A stretch of 21,353 nt of DNA from Hodarchaeum sp048939265 (GCA_048939265.1 JBHLPQ010000044.1:1-21353), one strand, 5' to 3'; shown: positions 1 to 8,617, counted from the stretch's first letter. The notes: generated from the sequence alone by a model not told the origin. Translations and numbers: made by a program.

Positions 1-378
1 AAGGGCGTCGCTCCAGAGAGTAATCCAGCTTCTGTTGGCTCATCAGGGTCACCCCATCCGAGTTTCTGACATCAACCTAAGCGCTGCTCTCCATGGCCCC
101 CAAAGAGACCATTATTTCAGCTTGCATTCACTGAGGATGCTCGTTTCACCGATACCCTGCTCGTCCTCAGGAGGTTAACTCATCGACTGTTACCAGCGAC
201 TTCACTCCATCATAGCCATGAGAACAGGGACGTGTCGTTTCTGTAGCAGAGCCCAACCTCTCGGTTGACAGCGAATAGCCACCTGAAGGTACTACCCGAC
301 TGTTCAGCGTATATGAATGGCTGGAATTTCCTCAGGCTTCACGAGAAACCCGCAAGTCAGACTTCTGCTTCGACGCCT
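1..378 (-). ncRNA. rnpB: RNase P RNA, nearly complete
   Basis: This is the catalytic RNA of RNase P, which removes the 5' leader of pre-tRNAs. Read on the minus strand, the universal CR-I sequence GAGGAAATTCC lies at 323-333 and the CR-V sequence GCTGGATTAC at 20-29. They pair to form helix P4 with the expected bulged U. The conserved ACAGAAACGACACG block is at 231-244, and a GGTGAAACGAGC block lies between it and CR-V. The two ends pair perfectly as helix P1 (GGCGTCG at 371-377 with CGACGCC at 4-10), so the gene is essentially whole and its mature 3' end is at the window edge. The 5' end is placed from P1 and from the TATA box about 25 bases upstream. Archaeal P RNA works with several proteins, including L7Ae, which is also encoded in this window (9834-10211). 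Confidence 0.93.
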
Positions 379-400
379 TAATTATTAGGATACCTCTGGA

Positions 401-409
401 TTTATAAAC
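401..409 (-). promoter_or_regulatory. TATA box of the RNase P RNA gene
   Basis: On the minus strand the sequence reads GTTTATAAA, preceded by a purine-rich AAAAAGG that fits a BRE element. The expected start, about 25 bases downstream of the box centre, falls at 378-380, exactly where helix P1 begins. This agreement supports both the promoter and the RNA 5' end. Confidence 0.8.
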
Positions 410-429
410 CTTTTTATCCGAGGTTTTCA

Positions 430-499
430 CGGTCTAATCCTCTTACTCAAACCTCAGGCCCTATTACCGTCATTCGGCTTGGAAACGGCCATTAGACGT
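430..499. repeat. Intergenic inverted repeat, possible structured RNA
   Basis: GTCTAAT at 432-438 is the exact inverted complement of ATTAGAC at 491-497, and the pairing extends to CG/AT pairs beyond a one-base bulge (429-430 with 498-499). Inside it, CCGT and ACGG can form a second helix. The stem encloses about 52 bases and lies between the 3' end of the transporter gene and the RNase P promoter. It does not fold as a tRNA: it is about six bases too short and has no T-loop. It could be a small structured RNA or a processing or termination structure at the end of the transporter transcript. The function is unknown. Confidence 0.4.
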
Positions 500-546
500 T
501 TTATTGTGCATTTTTCCTCAATTCCTAAACATTAAACCGATCAATC

Positions 547-1854
547 TTACCTTTTCCCATTCTCATCTGAAGGCAAAGTGTTTATAGAAAGGTACATTGA
601 CCCAGAGGAGAGAACTCCAATTATCATAAGTAGAACTAGCATCACTGGAAATCCATAATTTTCGATTATATTTCCTGAAATAAATAGTAAAGGTGCCCCT
701 ATCAATAAGGTCAAGGTGGGAAAAAGGCTATACACAGAGGTTCTGATGGAATCTGGGACTAAATCAAAAATGAGCCGTTGTCGCAATATAAGAAATAAAT
801 TATTGAGGCCTAGGAAAATTAGTGAGTAGCATAGCAATAAAATGATAGGTATTACATTAAAGGAGCTCTCCAACGGATAGAGTATGATTAATGTAACAAA
901 AAACCCAAAAAACGATACTATTATACTCAAATTTAGTCGAGGAACCCACCTTCGGTAGCAAAGTTTCCTACTCCATATCCCAGCCCTTGCTGCTAAAATA
1001 CTATTACCAATCCAAGCAATGAAACGAAGAATTCCTGCGCCTGCATCTGATTCTGTATAACCGAAGTAAATAGGGAAAAGAATCATTTTCACCCATATTT
1101 GCCATGTTATGTTCCATAAACAAATACTGATGACAAGAAAGGCCATATGCTTAGTGAATAACGCAAATTTTATTCCTTCTTTGGCCAGATTGAAATAATT
1201 CCGATAGGCTCTCTCAACCTTAGGAACTTCAGGAAGATTGTCAATGAGGATAAAACAAAGAATTGCAATGATAAACATCCCAATCGATTGGATAAGGAAA
1301 ACAATTTCGCGAAGAAATATCGTAGCGATGAATCCTCCAAAAATAATCGCGATTGCTCCAAGAAATCCCACAATAGATTGAGATTTTCCAAGGAATTCTT
1401 GATAGAATTTCTGACCAGAGTCTATTTCATTAGCTATGACTTTGTAATTGTTATCAAACCATGATTGGAGGGCTCCTGACTCTTGAGAATTTGCGAAAGC
1501 TGCCAAAATATATACTAAAAGAAGATCAGAGAAGGAATTTACTTGGAGTAACAAACCATATGATAGTCCATAGCTTGAGAATGAAATCGCTAAAATCCAC
1601 CGTTGTCCAATCCAATCTCCGATAACTCCACTTGGATAATCAAGAATAGCCTGTAAAAGAACAGAAACAGCAAGAAGTATTCCTAAACTCATAAAACCTA
1701 CATATTCAAGCACAAAGAGCACATAAAAGGTACTGGAAATCAAATATAAGCTTGCTTGTAAATTAGCTAGTAGAATAAATTTGCAAACCAATCCTCGAGC
1801 AGGAATGGGTAGTTTGTCGGTTCCTAAGAAAACCTTGAGAGGAGAAAAGATCAT
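547..1854 (-). CDS. MFS transporter
   Basis: An integral membrane protein of 435 residues, almost entirely hydrophobic segments separated by short charged loops, as expected for a 12-helix major facilitator. The loop after the second helix has the family signature A (D72, G76, G79, D80, G83, R85 in LDYPSGVIGDWIGQR). It should move a small solute or drug across the cytoplasmic membrane by coupling to a proton or ion gradient; the substrate cannot be read from the sequence. It begins nine bases after the stop of the winged-helix gene upstream, so the two are probably one transcript and the regulator may control the transporter. No clear Shine-Dalgarno sequence precedes the ATG. A multidrug or sugar exporter role is possible but unproven. 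Confidence 0.85.
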   Translation of the reverse strand: MIFSPLKVFLGTDKLPIPARGLVCKFILLANLQASLYLISSTFYVLFVLEYVGFMSLGILLAVSVLLQAILDYPSGVIGDWIGQRWILAISFSSYGLSYGLLLQVNSFSDLLLVYILAAFANSQESGALQSWFDNNYKVIANEIDSGQKFYQEFLGKSQSIVGFLGAIAIIFGGFIATIFLREIVFLIQSIGMFIIAILCFILIDNLPEVPKVERAYRNYFNLAKEGIKFALFTKHMAFLVISICLWNITWQIWVKMILFPIYFGYTESDAGAGILRFIAWIGNSILAARAGIWSRKLCYRRWVPRLNLSIIVSFFGFFVTLIILYPLESSFNVIPIILLLCYSLIFLGLNNLFLILRQRLIFDLVPDSIRTSVYSLFPTLTLLIGAPLLFISGNIIENYGFPVMLVLLMIIGVLSSGSMYLSINTLPSDENGKR

Positions 1855-1863
1855 TGAAATTCA

Positions 1864-2352
1864 TTATATTGATCTTAACGAATCACGTTTGATTTCTTGT
1901 GATTTAAGATGAGGAGGTAATGACTCCTTTGGAGTTTGATTCTCAATACCCAATCCATATTGGTATTGCAAATACGCCCAAGAAAGTAATTGGTTTACCA
2001 CCTCATTCTTTCCTAGCTTTAGAGCAGTACTCTGTTCTTGGATGAAATTGTATAGAGGGACTGGTAAATAACCGAGATTGATCAGAATTGTCTCGTCTTC
2101 TTTTCTTGGAGGAAGCACATACGCCTTACGTGGCCTTCCTGGGCCATTTGGAGGGAGTTCCATGTCTTTAATCATACCATTGTCAATAAACTCTTTTAAC
2201 ATGGATAATATGGTTTTCTTCGACCCAAGATCATGTTTTTGTGAAAATAGAAGAATTTCAGATTGAGAAAGAGAGTCCTGAGCAGCTAACGATTTATCTA
2301 TAAATTGCCAGAGCTTAAATTGTCGAATTTGACGTATATAATTTGAACTCAT
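1864..2352 (-). CDS. Winged-helix transcriptional regulator
   Basis: A predicted cytosolic DNA-binding protein of 162 residues. The first 75 residues look like a winged helix: helices around LWQFIDKSL, a recognition-helix region SKKTILSMLKEFIDNGMI, then the wing GPGRPRKAY, a glycine/arginine pattern common in archaeal winged-helix regulators. A second part (about residues 90-135) is helical and may serve in dimerisation or ligand sensing; the tail is polar. The ATG at 2352 was chosen over a TTG at 2361 because the TATA box at 2381-2389 would place the transcript start near 2360, giving a very short leader. The next gene on the same strand is the MFS transporter, nine bases away, which suggests a local regulator-transporter unit. 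The family could not be named more closely. Confidence 0.7.
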   Translation of the reverse strand: MSSNYIRQIRQFKLWQFIDKSLAAQDSLSQSEILLFSQKHDLGSKKTILSMLKEFIDNGMIKDMELPPNGPGRPRKAYVLPPRKEDETILINLGYLPVPLYNFIQEQSTALKLGKNEVVNQLLSWAYLQYQYGLGIENQTPKESLPPHLKSQEIKRDSLRSI

Positions 2353-2380
2353 TTTCTTCAATTTACATGAGTAAAAAGGT

Positions 2381-2389
2381 ATATTTAAA
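2381..2389 (-). promoter_or_regulatory. TATA box for the regulator-transporter unit
   Basis: The minus strand reads TTTAAATAT, about 30 bases upstream of the ATG at 2352. The predicted start of transcription near 2360 leaves a leader of fewer than ten bases, typical of archaeal short-leader mRNAs. Confidence 0.55.
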
Positions 2390-2599
2390 CTCCTGTGATG
2401 TAGAATAAATTCACAATATTCTAAAACTCTTCATATAGCTCCAGTTCAAAGTGAATGGAATAATAACATTCAAAATGTTCTTTGAATTAAAGATCTTTAC
2501 ATGCTACTTCTTCTTTGTTATAGATGATTTTTTATCTTTGTTTTACTGATGAAAAAGAAAATTTCAGTCTTAGAGGATAAATTCATAAGTTCTTTTATT

Positions 2600-2616
2600 C
2601 TTCTTTAGAAAAGAAG
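2600..2616. repeat. Perfect 7-bp inverted repeat before the peptidase start
   Basis: CTTCTTT (2600-2606) and AAAGAAG (2610-2616) are exact inverted complements around a three-base loop, ending four bases before the ATG at 2621. It could be an operator in the region between the divergent regulator and peptidase genes, or a weak mRNA hairpin. The rest of the intergenic stretch (2362-2599) is A+T-rich, and I see nothing else certain in it. Confidence 0.3.
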
Positions 2617-2620
2617 AGAG

Positions 2621-3890
2621 ATGAATGAGGATATCAAAACTTTAATTCTAGACGCAATCTNNNNNNNNNNATTTAAAATTAAAAAAAGAAGCTACATCAT
2701 CTGGTTATTTCCTAAATCCAGATGTAGAATTTACAAAAGATCTCATCGCAATTGCAACAGAGAATCCCCCAGGTACATTGTACAAAATATGTGTTGAAAT
2801 AATTACTAGGAAATTATCCGAGATTGGTCTTGATTACGAAATAATTGAAATTCCAAATCAAAGTTCAGCTTCAGAGTCTGGAAGATATCCCCGTTTTTGT
2901 ATTCTCAGTTTTTATGGGTCAGGAAAAAAAACTCTATACTTTCATGGACATTATGATGTTGTCCCCGCATCTAACGATACCCAATTCCAACCATATACCG
3001 AAGATGGCCGATTATATGGACGTGGGAGTTCAGACATGAAGAGCGGGTTAGCAGTTATGATTTATGCTCTTAGAATAATAAAGGAATTGAACATCCCTCT
3101 TAATGGCAGAATTGGATTAACAATAGTTCCAGATGAAGAAACAGGTGGGTTGATGGGTTCAAAATATCTTTCTGACATTAATATCCTTGGTAAGAATTCA
3201 ATAGGAATGCTTTTACCAGAGCCAACTAGTGGAGTCATCTGGAATGCAAATCGTGGAGCAATTTCACTTCGAATTACTATAAAAGGGAAATCTGTGCATT
3301 CAGCGTTACAATATCAAGGGCTTAACGCTTTTGAAACTATGATTGGGGTTGTCACTAAGCTTCTTGAGTTAAAGAAGGAGGTTGAATTGCGAACTACAGC
3401 GTACAATATTGATCCAGAACCTGCTAAGCATTCGATTTTAATGCTAGGAGGGCGATGCGAAGGTGGAGAAAATTTCAATCTTGTCCCGGGAGAAGTTTCA
3501 TTTACTATCGATCGTCGAATCAATCCTGAGGAGGATCTTGAAGTTGAAAAACAAAGGTTACTTGGATTATTTGAAGATTTGAGGAAGAAAGGAATTAATC
3601 TTGATATTGAGATCATCCAAGAAGGTAAATCTTCTGGCACACCTGAAGATGGCCCATTAGCTCTAGCTTTATCACAGAATGTCGAAACTATTACTGACAA
3701 ACGTCCATCCATTGAGATGTGTCCTGGTCTCTTGGAAATTCGTTTTTATATAGAGAATAGCGTTCCTGCCTTTGCGTATGGTCCTGGTTTATTAGCGGTC
3801 TCACATGGCCCTAAAGAATTTGTTAAGATTGAAGACATTTACAATTGTATTGCGATTTATGCATTAACAGCTGTTGAAATCCTTCAATAG
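2621..3890 (+). CDS. M20 family metallopeptidase (ArgE/DapE-like), interrupted by gap
   Basis: A zinc-dependent amidohydrolase or peptidase of the M20 family, which includes acetylornithine deacetylase and succinyl-diaminopimelate desuccinylase. All metal and catalytic motifs are visible: HGHYDVVP (first metal His and catalytic Asp), GRGSSDMKSG (bridging Asp), VPDEETGG (catalytic and metal Glu), LPEPTS, and the C-terminal SHGPKE His. The conserved N-terminal segment LIAIATENPPG lies upstream of the first internal start-like codon (TTG 2778), so the gene must begin earlier. ATG 2621 opens MNEDIKTLILDAI and then meets the N run at 2661-2670. As written, the two sides are out of frame; they join only if the true gap is a multiple of three bases. 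The substrate is unknown. The gene ends five bases from the convergent kinase gene. Confidence 0.85.
2661..2670. other. Assembly gap (10 N)
   Basis: Ten N lie inside the N-terminal coding region of the M20 peptidase. Reading frames on both sides require the real length to be divisible by three, so ten is a placeholder, not a measured length. Confidence 0.95.
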
Positions 3891-3895
3891 AAGCC

Positions 3896-5284
3896 TTAAA
3901 GCGGAATTTTTATGGAGAACTCTGATCCCACATCAATTGTTGAGTTGACTGTAATCTTCCCTCCATGTCGTTCAACTATTGTTTTTGTAATATACAATCC
4001 CAATCCCATCCCTTTTTTGTAATATGGAGTAGGTCTGGAAAAGAACGGTTCAAAGATTCTATCCATCTTTTCTTCAGGAATACCAGCGCCTTGGTCCTGA
4101 ATTGAGATGTTAAGCCCTTCATCATCTAGAGAAATTTTTGCTTTAACCTCGGTTTTCTTTGGACTGTGATGACACGCATTTTCGATTAAATTGTAGATTG
4201 CTTGTGTCAAACGATCTAGGTCAAATGAAAAAAGGGTGTTTGTTTCCCAATCACTCTTAAATTCTAATTTAATGCGAGATCTCTCTTTCATAAGATTTAT
4301 ATCGTATTCTAGGGCGTTTTGTAGCTCATCAAAACGCATTAATCGCTTATCAATAGAGAAAATTCCTTTATTTGTGTTCTCTACGTCCTTAATGGCTGTT
4401 ATTTGGCGTTCCAGCTTCCTTGCATTGCGTAAAAGTGCCTCGATAATCTTTTGGTCGTATCCATCTTTCTCACTGTATTTCTTAGGTAATAGCTCTATAA
4501 AGCCTTTAAGTAGAGTAATTGGGGTCCCCATCTCGTGAACAGTAATTTGCAGAAATTCATTAAGGGTTTTTTCTTGTTTTAGCCGACTCGATGGCAACCA
4601 AGAAACATCAGCGATGACCCCAATTGTAGTAGATTTTTGTATTTGGGAAGTTACTGGATCCACACTAATTAGAACATCTTTATCCTTCCCATCCGTCTGA
4701 TAGATCTTCATAAGCACAAATTGGTCTAAAGAAAGTAAAAATTCGTAAGTCATAATGAAATCTGTGATATCATGACCAACTAACTCTGTAGGAGAATTAA
4801 AGCCAACAAGATCTGCAAAAGCTTGATTTGAATATACAATTAATCCCTCTGGATTTGTCACAGTCATTCCAGCTCTTGTCGCTTGTATCAATGTTCTCAA
4901 TCTTTCTTCTGAAGCCCTTAAAGCGTTAAACGCTCTCTTCTCCGTAGTAACATCTCGAACAACGCCGTAGAGGTATTTATCTTCGACAGTGCCCACAGAA
5001 AGCTGTATATCTGTCTCTGTATCAGGAAATTTTCCTTTGACTACAATTAATTTTGGATTATAATCTTTGAATGATGTTAAAAACCTTTGACCTTCTTTAT
5101 TGAAAGCGGATCGAATATCTTGACCTATAATTCCTGATGACTCAATATTTAGGATTTCACCCAATTTATCATTAACCCAAAGAACCTCCCATTTGTCGAG
5201 CTCTTGTATCCAAAATCCAATTTCTGCTTCCTTGAGCATTTTAAGGACAAAAGAGCTATCAATTACGCTAGGAGGTAAGTTCAA
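3896..5284 (-). CDS. Soluble PAS-PAS sensor histidine kinase
   Basis: A cytoplasmic sensor kinase of 462 residues with no membrane segments. Order: a PAS domain (about 10-113, ending in YGVVRDVTTEKRAF), a second PAS domain (about 120-230, with GLIVYSNQAFADLVGF), a dimerisation and phosphoacceptor helix pair with H250 in VHEMGTPIT, and a HATPase domain with N box NLIENACHHS (about 365), G1 box DQGAGIP (397-403), F box FEPFF and G2 box GMGLGLYI (425-432). All catalytic boxes are intact. The start is a TTG, chosen because AAGGAG lies nine bases upstream and an in-frame stop lies just before it. No response regulator is encoded in the window, so its partner is elsewhere. The signal sensed is unknown; intracellular redox or ligand sensing through PAS is plausible. 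Confidence 0.9.
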   Translation of the reverse strand: MNLPPSVIDSSFVLKMLKEAEIGFWIQELDKWEVLWVNDKLGEILNIESSGIIGQDIRSAFNKEGQRFLTSFKDYNPKLIVVKGKFPDTETDIQLSVGTVEDKYLYGVVRDVTTEKRAFNALRASEERLRTLIQATRAGMTVTNPEGLIVYSNQAFADLVGFNSPTELVGHDITDFIMTYEFLLSLDQFVLMKIYQTDGKDKDVLISVDPVTSQIQKSTTIGVIADVSWLPSSRLKQEKTLNEFLQITVHEMGTPITLLKGFIELLPKKYSEKDGYDQKIIEALLRNARKLERQITAIKDVENTNKGIFSIDKRLMRFDELQNALEYDINLMKERSRIKLEFKSDWETNTLFSFDLDRLTQAIYNLIENACHHSPKKTEVKAKISLDDEGLNISIQDQGAGIPEEKMDRIFEPFFSRPTPYYKKGMGLGLYITKTIVERHGGKITVNSTIDVGSEFSIKIPL

Positions 5285-5606
5285 AGATCAATTCTCCTTA
5301 TTCCTGCCCTTTAAATTCAAGTGAAAATATATAAAGATTCGTTTTTGGCGTTTAGAATTTTATTATAACAAGAAATTTTTGACAATATTTTTTACATAAA
5401 CATTGAAAATACATTATTTCAACAAAATGAATTGATAGCTAAAGCCCATTTCATCCGTATGGCAATTTAGCATCATTTCCTTAGTTAATAGAATTCAGAA
5501 GTTAAGAACCTCCGCTTTGACAAGTATTAAGTTTTGAATAGATTATCGAAACACAATTCATATCTTGCTTATCTCATGTCTATCAGGCCAAATATCCTAA
5601 TTTAAT
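5285..5606. other. Divergent intergenic region, kinase and ABCE1 genes
   Basis: These 322 A+T-rich bases separate divergent genes. The kinase side has the Shine-Dalgarno AAGGAG (5293-5298) and a TATA box at 5326-5336. I could not pick a convincing TATA box for ABCE1. No RNA gene or open reading frame with a recognisable product is visible. Confidence 0.6.
5326..5336 (-). promoter_or_regulatory. TATA box of the histidine kinase gene
   Basis: The minus strand reads CTTTATATATT. The predicted start near 5306 gives a leader of about 20 bases that includes the AAGGAG ribosome binding site of the TTG start at 5284. Confidence 0.6.
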
Positions 5607-7457
5607 ATGGAGAAACCGCAAAAAATGCGTATTGTTGTGTTGGATACCGATAAGTGCAAACCCAAGAAATGTGTGAAAGAATGTCGGGGTTCTTGCCCAG
5701 TTGTCCGCTCAGGAACCGAAATGTTCGAATTTGAAACACCAGTTTCCCAACCAATCATTCATGAGCAGTTCTGTACTGGATGTGGAATATGTCCGAAAAC
5801 ATGTCGTTTTCATGCTCTCTCAATTATTAATACCCCTGAACGATTAGATAAAGATTTAACTCACAGATTCGGGAGAAACGGTTTCACACTATTTCGATTA
5901 CCAGCCATTAAACCAAGAAAGGTCAATGGTTTAGTGGGCCAGAACGGAGTAGGGAAATCAACCGCTTTGAAGATTCTTTCTGGGGATATCATACCTAATT
6001 TTGGGAATCACGAGGAGGAACCTAGTTGGGAGCGTGTTCACGACTACTACAAAGGAACAGAGCTTCAGAATTATTTTCAAAAAATGATAGACAATGAAGT
6101 TAGATGTGTCCGGAAACCACAATACATTGATAACATTACTAAGCACGTTAAGGGATCCATTAAGGATGTCATAACTCGATTTGATGAAAGAGATGTTTCA
6201 GATAAAATCCAAGAAGATTTAGCTCTTCAAAAAATCTGGAACCGTGATATTAAACTCCTCTCTGGTGGAGAGCTCCAGAAATTGGCTATTGCTGTGGCGA
6301 TAGTTCGTGACATGGATATCTATCTATTTGATGAACCATCCTCATTTCTTGATATTTATGAGCGACTTCGAGTAGGGGTGGTTATTAGAAGTCTACTTGA
6401 GCATGGAAAAACTGTAATTATTGTTGAACATGATTTAGCTGTATTAGATTATCTTTCTGATTATGTTACTACATTTTATGGGAGTCCTTCATCATATGGT
6501 ATAATTTCCCAGCCATATACAGAAAAGGAAGGAATAAACGTCTTTCTTGATGGTTTCATCCCCTCAGAGAACATGAGATTCCGTGATTACTCCATTATTA
6601 TCCAGAAATCTTCAGTGAGAGAGAAAAACATTATTTCTGACAACATTTTGTCTTATCAGGATCTATCAAAAGTTTTTGAGCAAAGTAATTTTTCTTTGGA
6701 TGTTCGGAAAGGAACAATTCACCAAAATGAGATTATTGGAATACTTGGTCCTAATGGAATTGGAAAAACCACCTTTATCAAGATGTTAGCGGGCTTAGAA
6801 TCCCCTACATCTGGGGTAGTAGAGCGAGTTATTCTTGATAATCAGCCAGTCGAAGAGAATGGTAATTCTGCCGAAACCCTTCGAGTAGCTTATAAACCCC
6901 AATATATATCTTTGGATGGGGAACAAACAGTAGAAACGTTTCTCTTGAAAACAGGGGGAGCCATTGTTGCTACTGCTCAATTCAAAAGTGAATTCATTCG
7001 CCCGTTTCAACTGACGGAGCTATTTGACCAACCACTCAAGTATTTGAGTGGAGGAGAACTCCAAAAAGTTGCTATTATAAGTACCCTAGCTAAAGATGCC
7101 GATTTATACTTATTTGATGAGCCCTCAGCTTTTTTATCCATTGAAGACCGACTAACTGCAGCTAAGATTATTAGACGGCTAATTCAAAGTAGGAAGGCTG
7201 CAAGTTTCATTGTTGAACATGATATTGTGTTCCAAGATTATGCAAGTGATCGTATAATCGTATTCCTTGGACAGCCAGGTGTATACGGGAAAGCTTATTC
7301 CCCTTCTTCCGTTAGAACTGGAATGAATCGATTCCTTGGGAATTTAAAGATCACTTTCCGACGTGATCCAAAAAGCGGACGTCCTCGAGTAAACAAGGAC
7401 GGTTCTAAGCTTGATCGCCTCCAGAAAAATCAAGGCGAATATTATTATGAAAAATAA
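5607..7457 (+). CDS. ABCE1/Rli1 ribosome-recycling ATPase
   Basis: The iron-sulfur ABC ATPase that splits the 70S ribosome after termination together with aRF1 or Pelota. At 616 residues it is close to the family length of about 600. The N-terminal part carries an RLI-type motif and all eight ligand cysteines of two 4Fe-4S clusters (C17, C22, C26, C30; C56, C59, C62, C66). The proline that usually follows the last cysteine is arginine here (CRF). NBD1 has Walker A GQNGVGKST (111-119), signature LSGGELQ (218-224), Walker B YLFDEPSS and the H-switch VEHD (273-276). NBD2 has Walker A GPNGIGKTT (381-389), signature LSGGELQ (480-486), Walker B YLFDEPSA and VEHD. The basic C-terminal tail is typical of archaeal members. 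The stop overlaps the Tsr3 start by 11 bases, so the two genes are co-transcribed and probably translationally coupled. Confidence 0.97.
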   Translation: MEKPQKMRIVVLDTDKCKPKKCVKECRGSCPVVRSGTEMFEFETPVSQPIIHEQFCTGCGICPKTCRFHALSIINTPERLDKDLTHRFGRNGFTLFRLPAIKPRKVNGLVGQNGVGKSTALKILSGDIIPNFGNHEEEPSWERVHDYYKGTELQNYFQKMIDNEVRCVRKPQYIDNITKHVKGSIKDVITRFDERDVSDKIQEDLALQKIWNRDIKLLSGGELQKLAIAVAIVRDMDIYLFDEPSSFLDIYERLRVGVVIRSLLEHGKTVIIVEHDLAVLDYLSDYVTTFYGSPSSYGIISQPYTEKEGINVFLDGFIPSENMRFRDYSIIIQKSSVREKNIISDNILSYQDLSKVFEQSNFSLDVRKGTIHQNEIIGILGPNGIGKTTFIKMLAGLESPTSGVVERVILDNQPVEENGNSAETLRVAYKPQYISLDGEQTVETFLLKTGGAIVATAQFKSEFIRPFQLTELFDQPLKYLSGGELQKVAIISTLAKDADLYLFDEPSAFLSIEDRLTAAKIIRRLIQSRKAASFIVEHDIVFQDYASDRIIVFLGQPGVYGKAYSPSSVRTGMNRFLGNLKITFRRDPKSGRPRVNKDGSKLDRLQKNQGEYYYEK

Positions 7458-8010
7458 CTCAAAAGGTCGGTCTGTTGTTACCATTTATTATGCAGACCAA
7501 TGTGATCGAAAGAAATGTACTGGAGTAAGAACATGGAGATCTTACAACAAAAATAAGTTTCCTTCCATTGATGAGATGAAATTTGTTAAACGAATCCCTC
7601 AAATTCCGCGTTATTCCCTAATTTTAAATCCACTTGCTAAAAAAATTCTGTGTTATGAAGACCAGTCAATTTTTTTAAAATCTGGATTAACTGTTCTAGA
7701 CTCCTCATGGAACCATACAGAAGAGATTTTTGCGAAAAAATTTCCTAATCTGAGGAGACTCCCTTGTTTAATCGCAGCAAATCCAACTAATTATGGGAAA
7801 CCTACAAAGCTTACTAGTGTTGAGGCTCTTGCAGCTGGATTTATTCTATTACGAAATGAAAGAGCAGCAAAAGAGCTAATGTCGGTTTTTAAATGGGGAA
7901 AACAGTTCTTAACATTAAATTCTAATTTACTTTCTGATTATGCGGCGTGTAACAACACAGAAGAGATAAAAGAAATTGAACGTGAATACTTCACCTCCGA
8001 AAATACTTAG
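7447..8010 (+). CDS. tsr3: Tsr3, rRNA aminocarboxypropyltransferase (DUF367)
   Basis: A SAM-dependent enzyme that moves the aminocarboxypropyl group of SAM onto a modified uridine in the decoding region of small-subunit rRNA, a late maturation step. The 187-residue product has the family core RRLPCLIAANPTNYGKPTKL (103-122) followed by SVEALAAG, plus LDSSWNH (84-90), where the family usually has LDCSW. The N-terminus, IYYADQCDRKKCTG, is the short RLI-type segment also found at the start of ABCE1 proteins. The ATG at 7447 was preferred to an upstream TTG at 7411, which would add 12 residues unlike the family and overlap ABCE1 by 47 bases. The preferred start overlaps ABCE1 by 11 bases, with AAGGCG as a possible ribosome binding site. 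Confidence 0.92.
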   Translation: MKNNSKGRSVVTIYYADQCDRKKCTGVRTWRSYNKNKFPSIDEMKFVKRIPQIPRYSLILNPLAKKILCYEDQSIFLKSGLTVLDSSWNHTEEIFAKKFPNLRRLPCLIAANPTNYGKPTKLTSVEALAAGFILLRNERAAKELMSVFKWGKQFLTLNSNLLSDYAACNNTEEIKEIEREYFTSENT

Positions 8011-8099
8011 GTACCCTTCATAGAATTCACCCTTCGAAAGAAAAAAGCAGAAAAAAAGATAAGTTCAGTTTGTAAATCTTCTCAAATAACCTTAAATCC

Positions 8100-8107
8100 T
8101 ATAAAAT
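8100..8107 (+). promoter_or_regulatory. TATA box for UPF0179-FKBP unit
   Basis: TATAAAAT lies 27-34 bases before the GTG start at 8134, which predicts transcription beginning close to 8128 and a nearly leaderless message. Confidence 0.6.
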
Positions 8108-8133
8108 AACGATCTAAATGGAGTAGAATCCTC

Positions 8134-8598
8134 GTGACTGCTGATAAACCTTTGAAAATAACTTTGTTAGGTGTAAAGCAGTCAAAACCTGGTAATAAGT
8201 TCATTTTTGTGGGTGAAACGGAAGATTGCTCTGAATGCCGTCTTCGTGGTGTGTGTTTAAAACTCGAAGAAAACAGAGTTTATGAGGTTGCCAGTGTAAA
8301 GGATACAATTCATCCCTGTGACGTTTTTGTGGAAGGAGTTCAGACTGTGGAAATCTTTGAACCATCTTATATAGTTACTACAGGAGCAAAACTAGCTGTG
8401 GAGGGAGCTACTATTTCTTTCAATCATCGTGATTGCGACTTAATAGATTGTCCCCATTATTGTCACCATTGCTGTCCATCTTACCTTAGAGAAGGTGAAA
8501 AGCTCCGAATTATCGATATCTCAAAAGAATCTGTTGAATGTCATAATGGATATCAGCTAAAATTGATCACAGTTGATCGGAATAGTAAGCACGATTAA
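8134..8598 (+). CDS. UPF0179 family cysteine-rich protein
   Basis: A conserved archaeal protein of unknown function, 154 residues, soluble. It matches UPF0179 by its order of motifs: an N-terminal beta domain with GNKFIFVG, a CSECRLRGVC cluster (C32, C35, C41), the segment HPCDVFVEGVQTVEI (C62), the central LAVEGATISFN, and a second cluster HRDCDLIDCPHYCHHCCP (C101, C106, C110, C113, C114). Ten cysteines in all suggest a zinc or iron-sulfur site. GTG 8134 is the start because an ATG at 8118 is followed at once by an in-frame stop. The FKBP gene begins 19 bases downstream, so the two probably form one transcript. No function should be assigned. Confidence 0.88.
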   Translation: MTADKPLKITLLGVKQSKPGNKFIFVGETEDCSECRLRGVCLKLEENRVYEVASVKDTIHPCDVFVEGVQTVEIFEPSYIVTTGAKLAVEGATISFNHRDCDLIDCPHYCHHCCPSYLREGEKLRIIDISKESVECHNGYQLKLITVDRNSKHD

Positions 8599-8617
8599 TT
8601 TTTTTTGAGGACATAAA

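Noticed and set aside
1..400. 23S rRNA fragment
   Set aside because: The conserved blocks and the P1 and P4 pairings are those of RNase P RNA, and a promoter sits at the exact start.
430..499. tRNA gene with a seven-base acceptor stem
   Set aside because: The span between the stem arms is about six bases too short, there is no T-arm with a TTCRA loop, and no anticodon stem can be drawn.
3314..3712. Long minus-strand frame inside the M20 peptidase gene
   Set aside because: It lies wholly opposite a gene with intact catalytic motifs and its product has no recognisable features.
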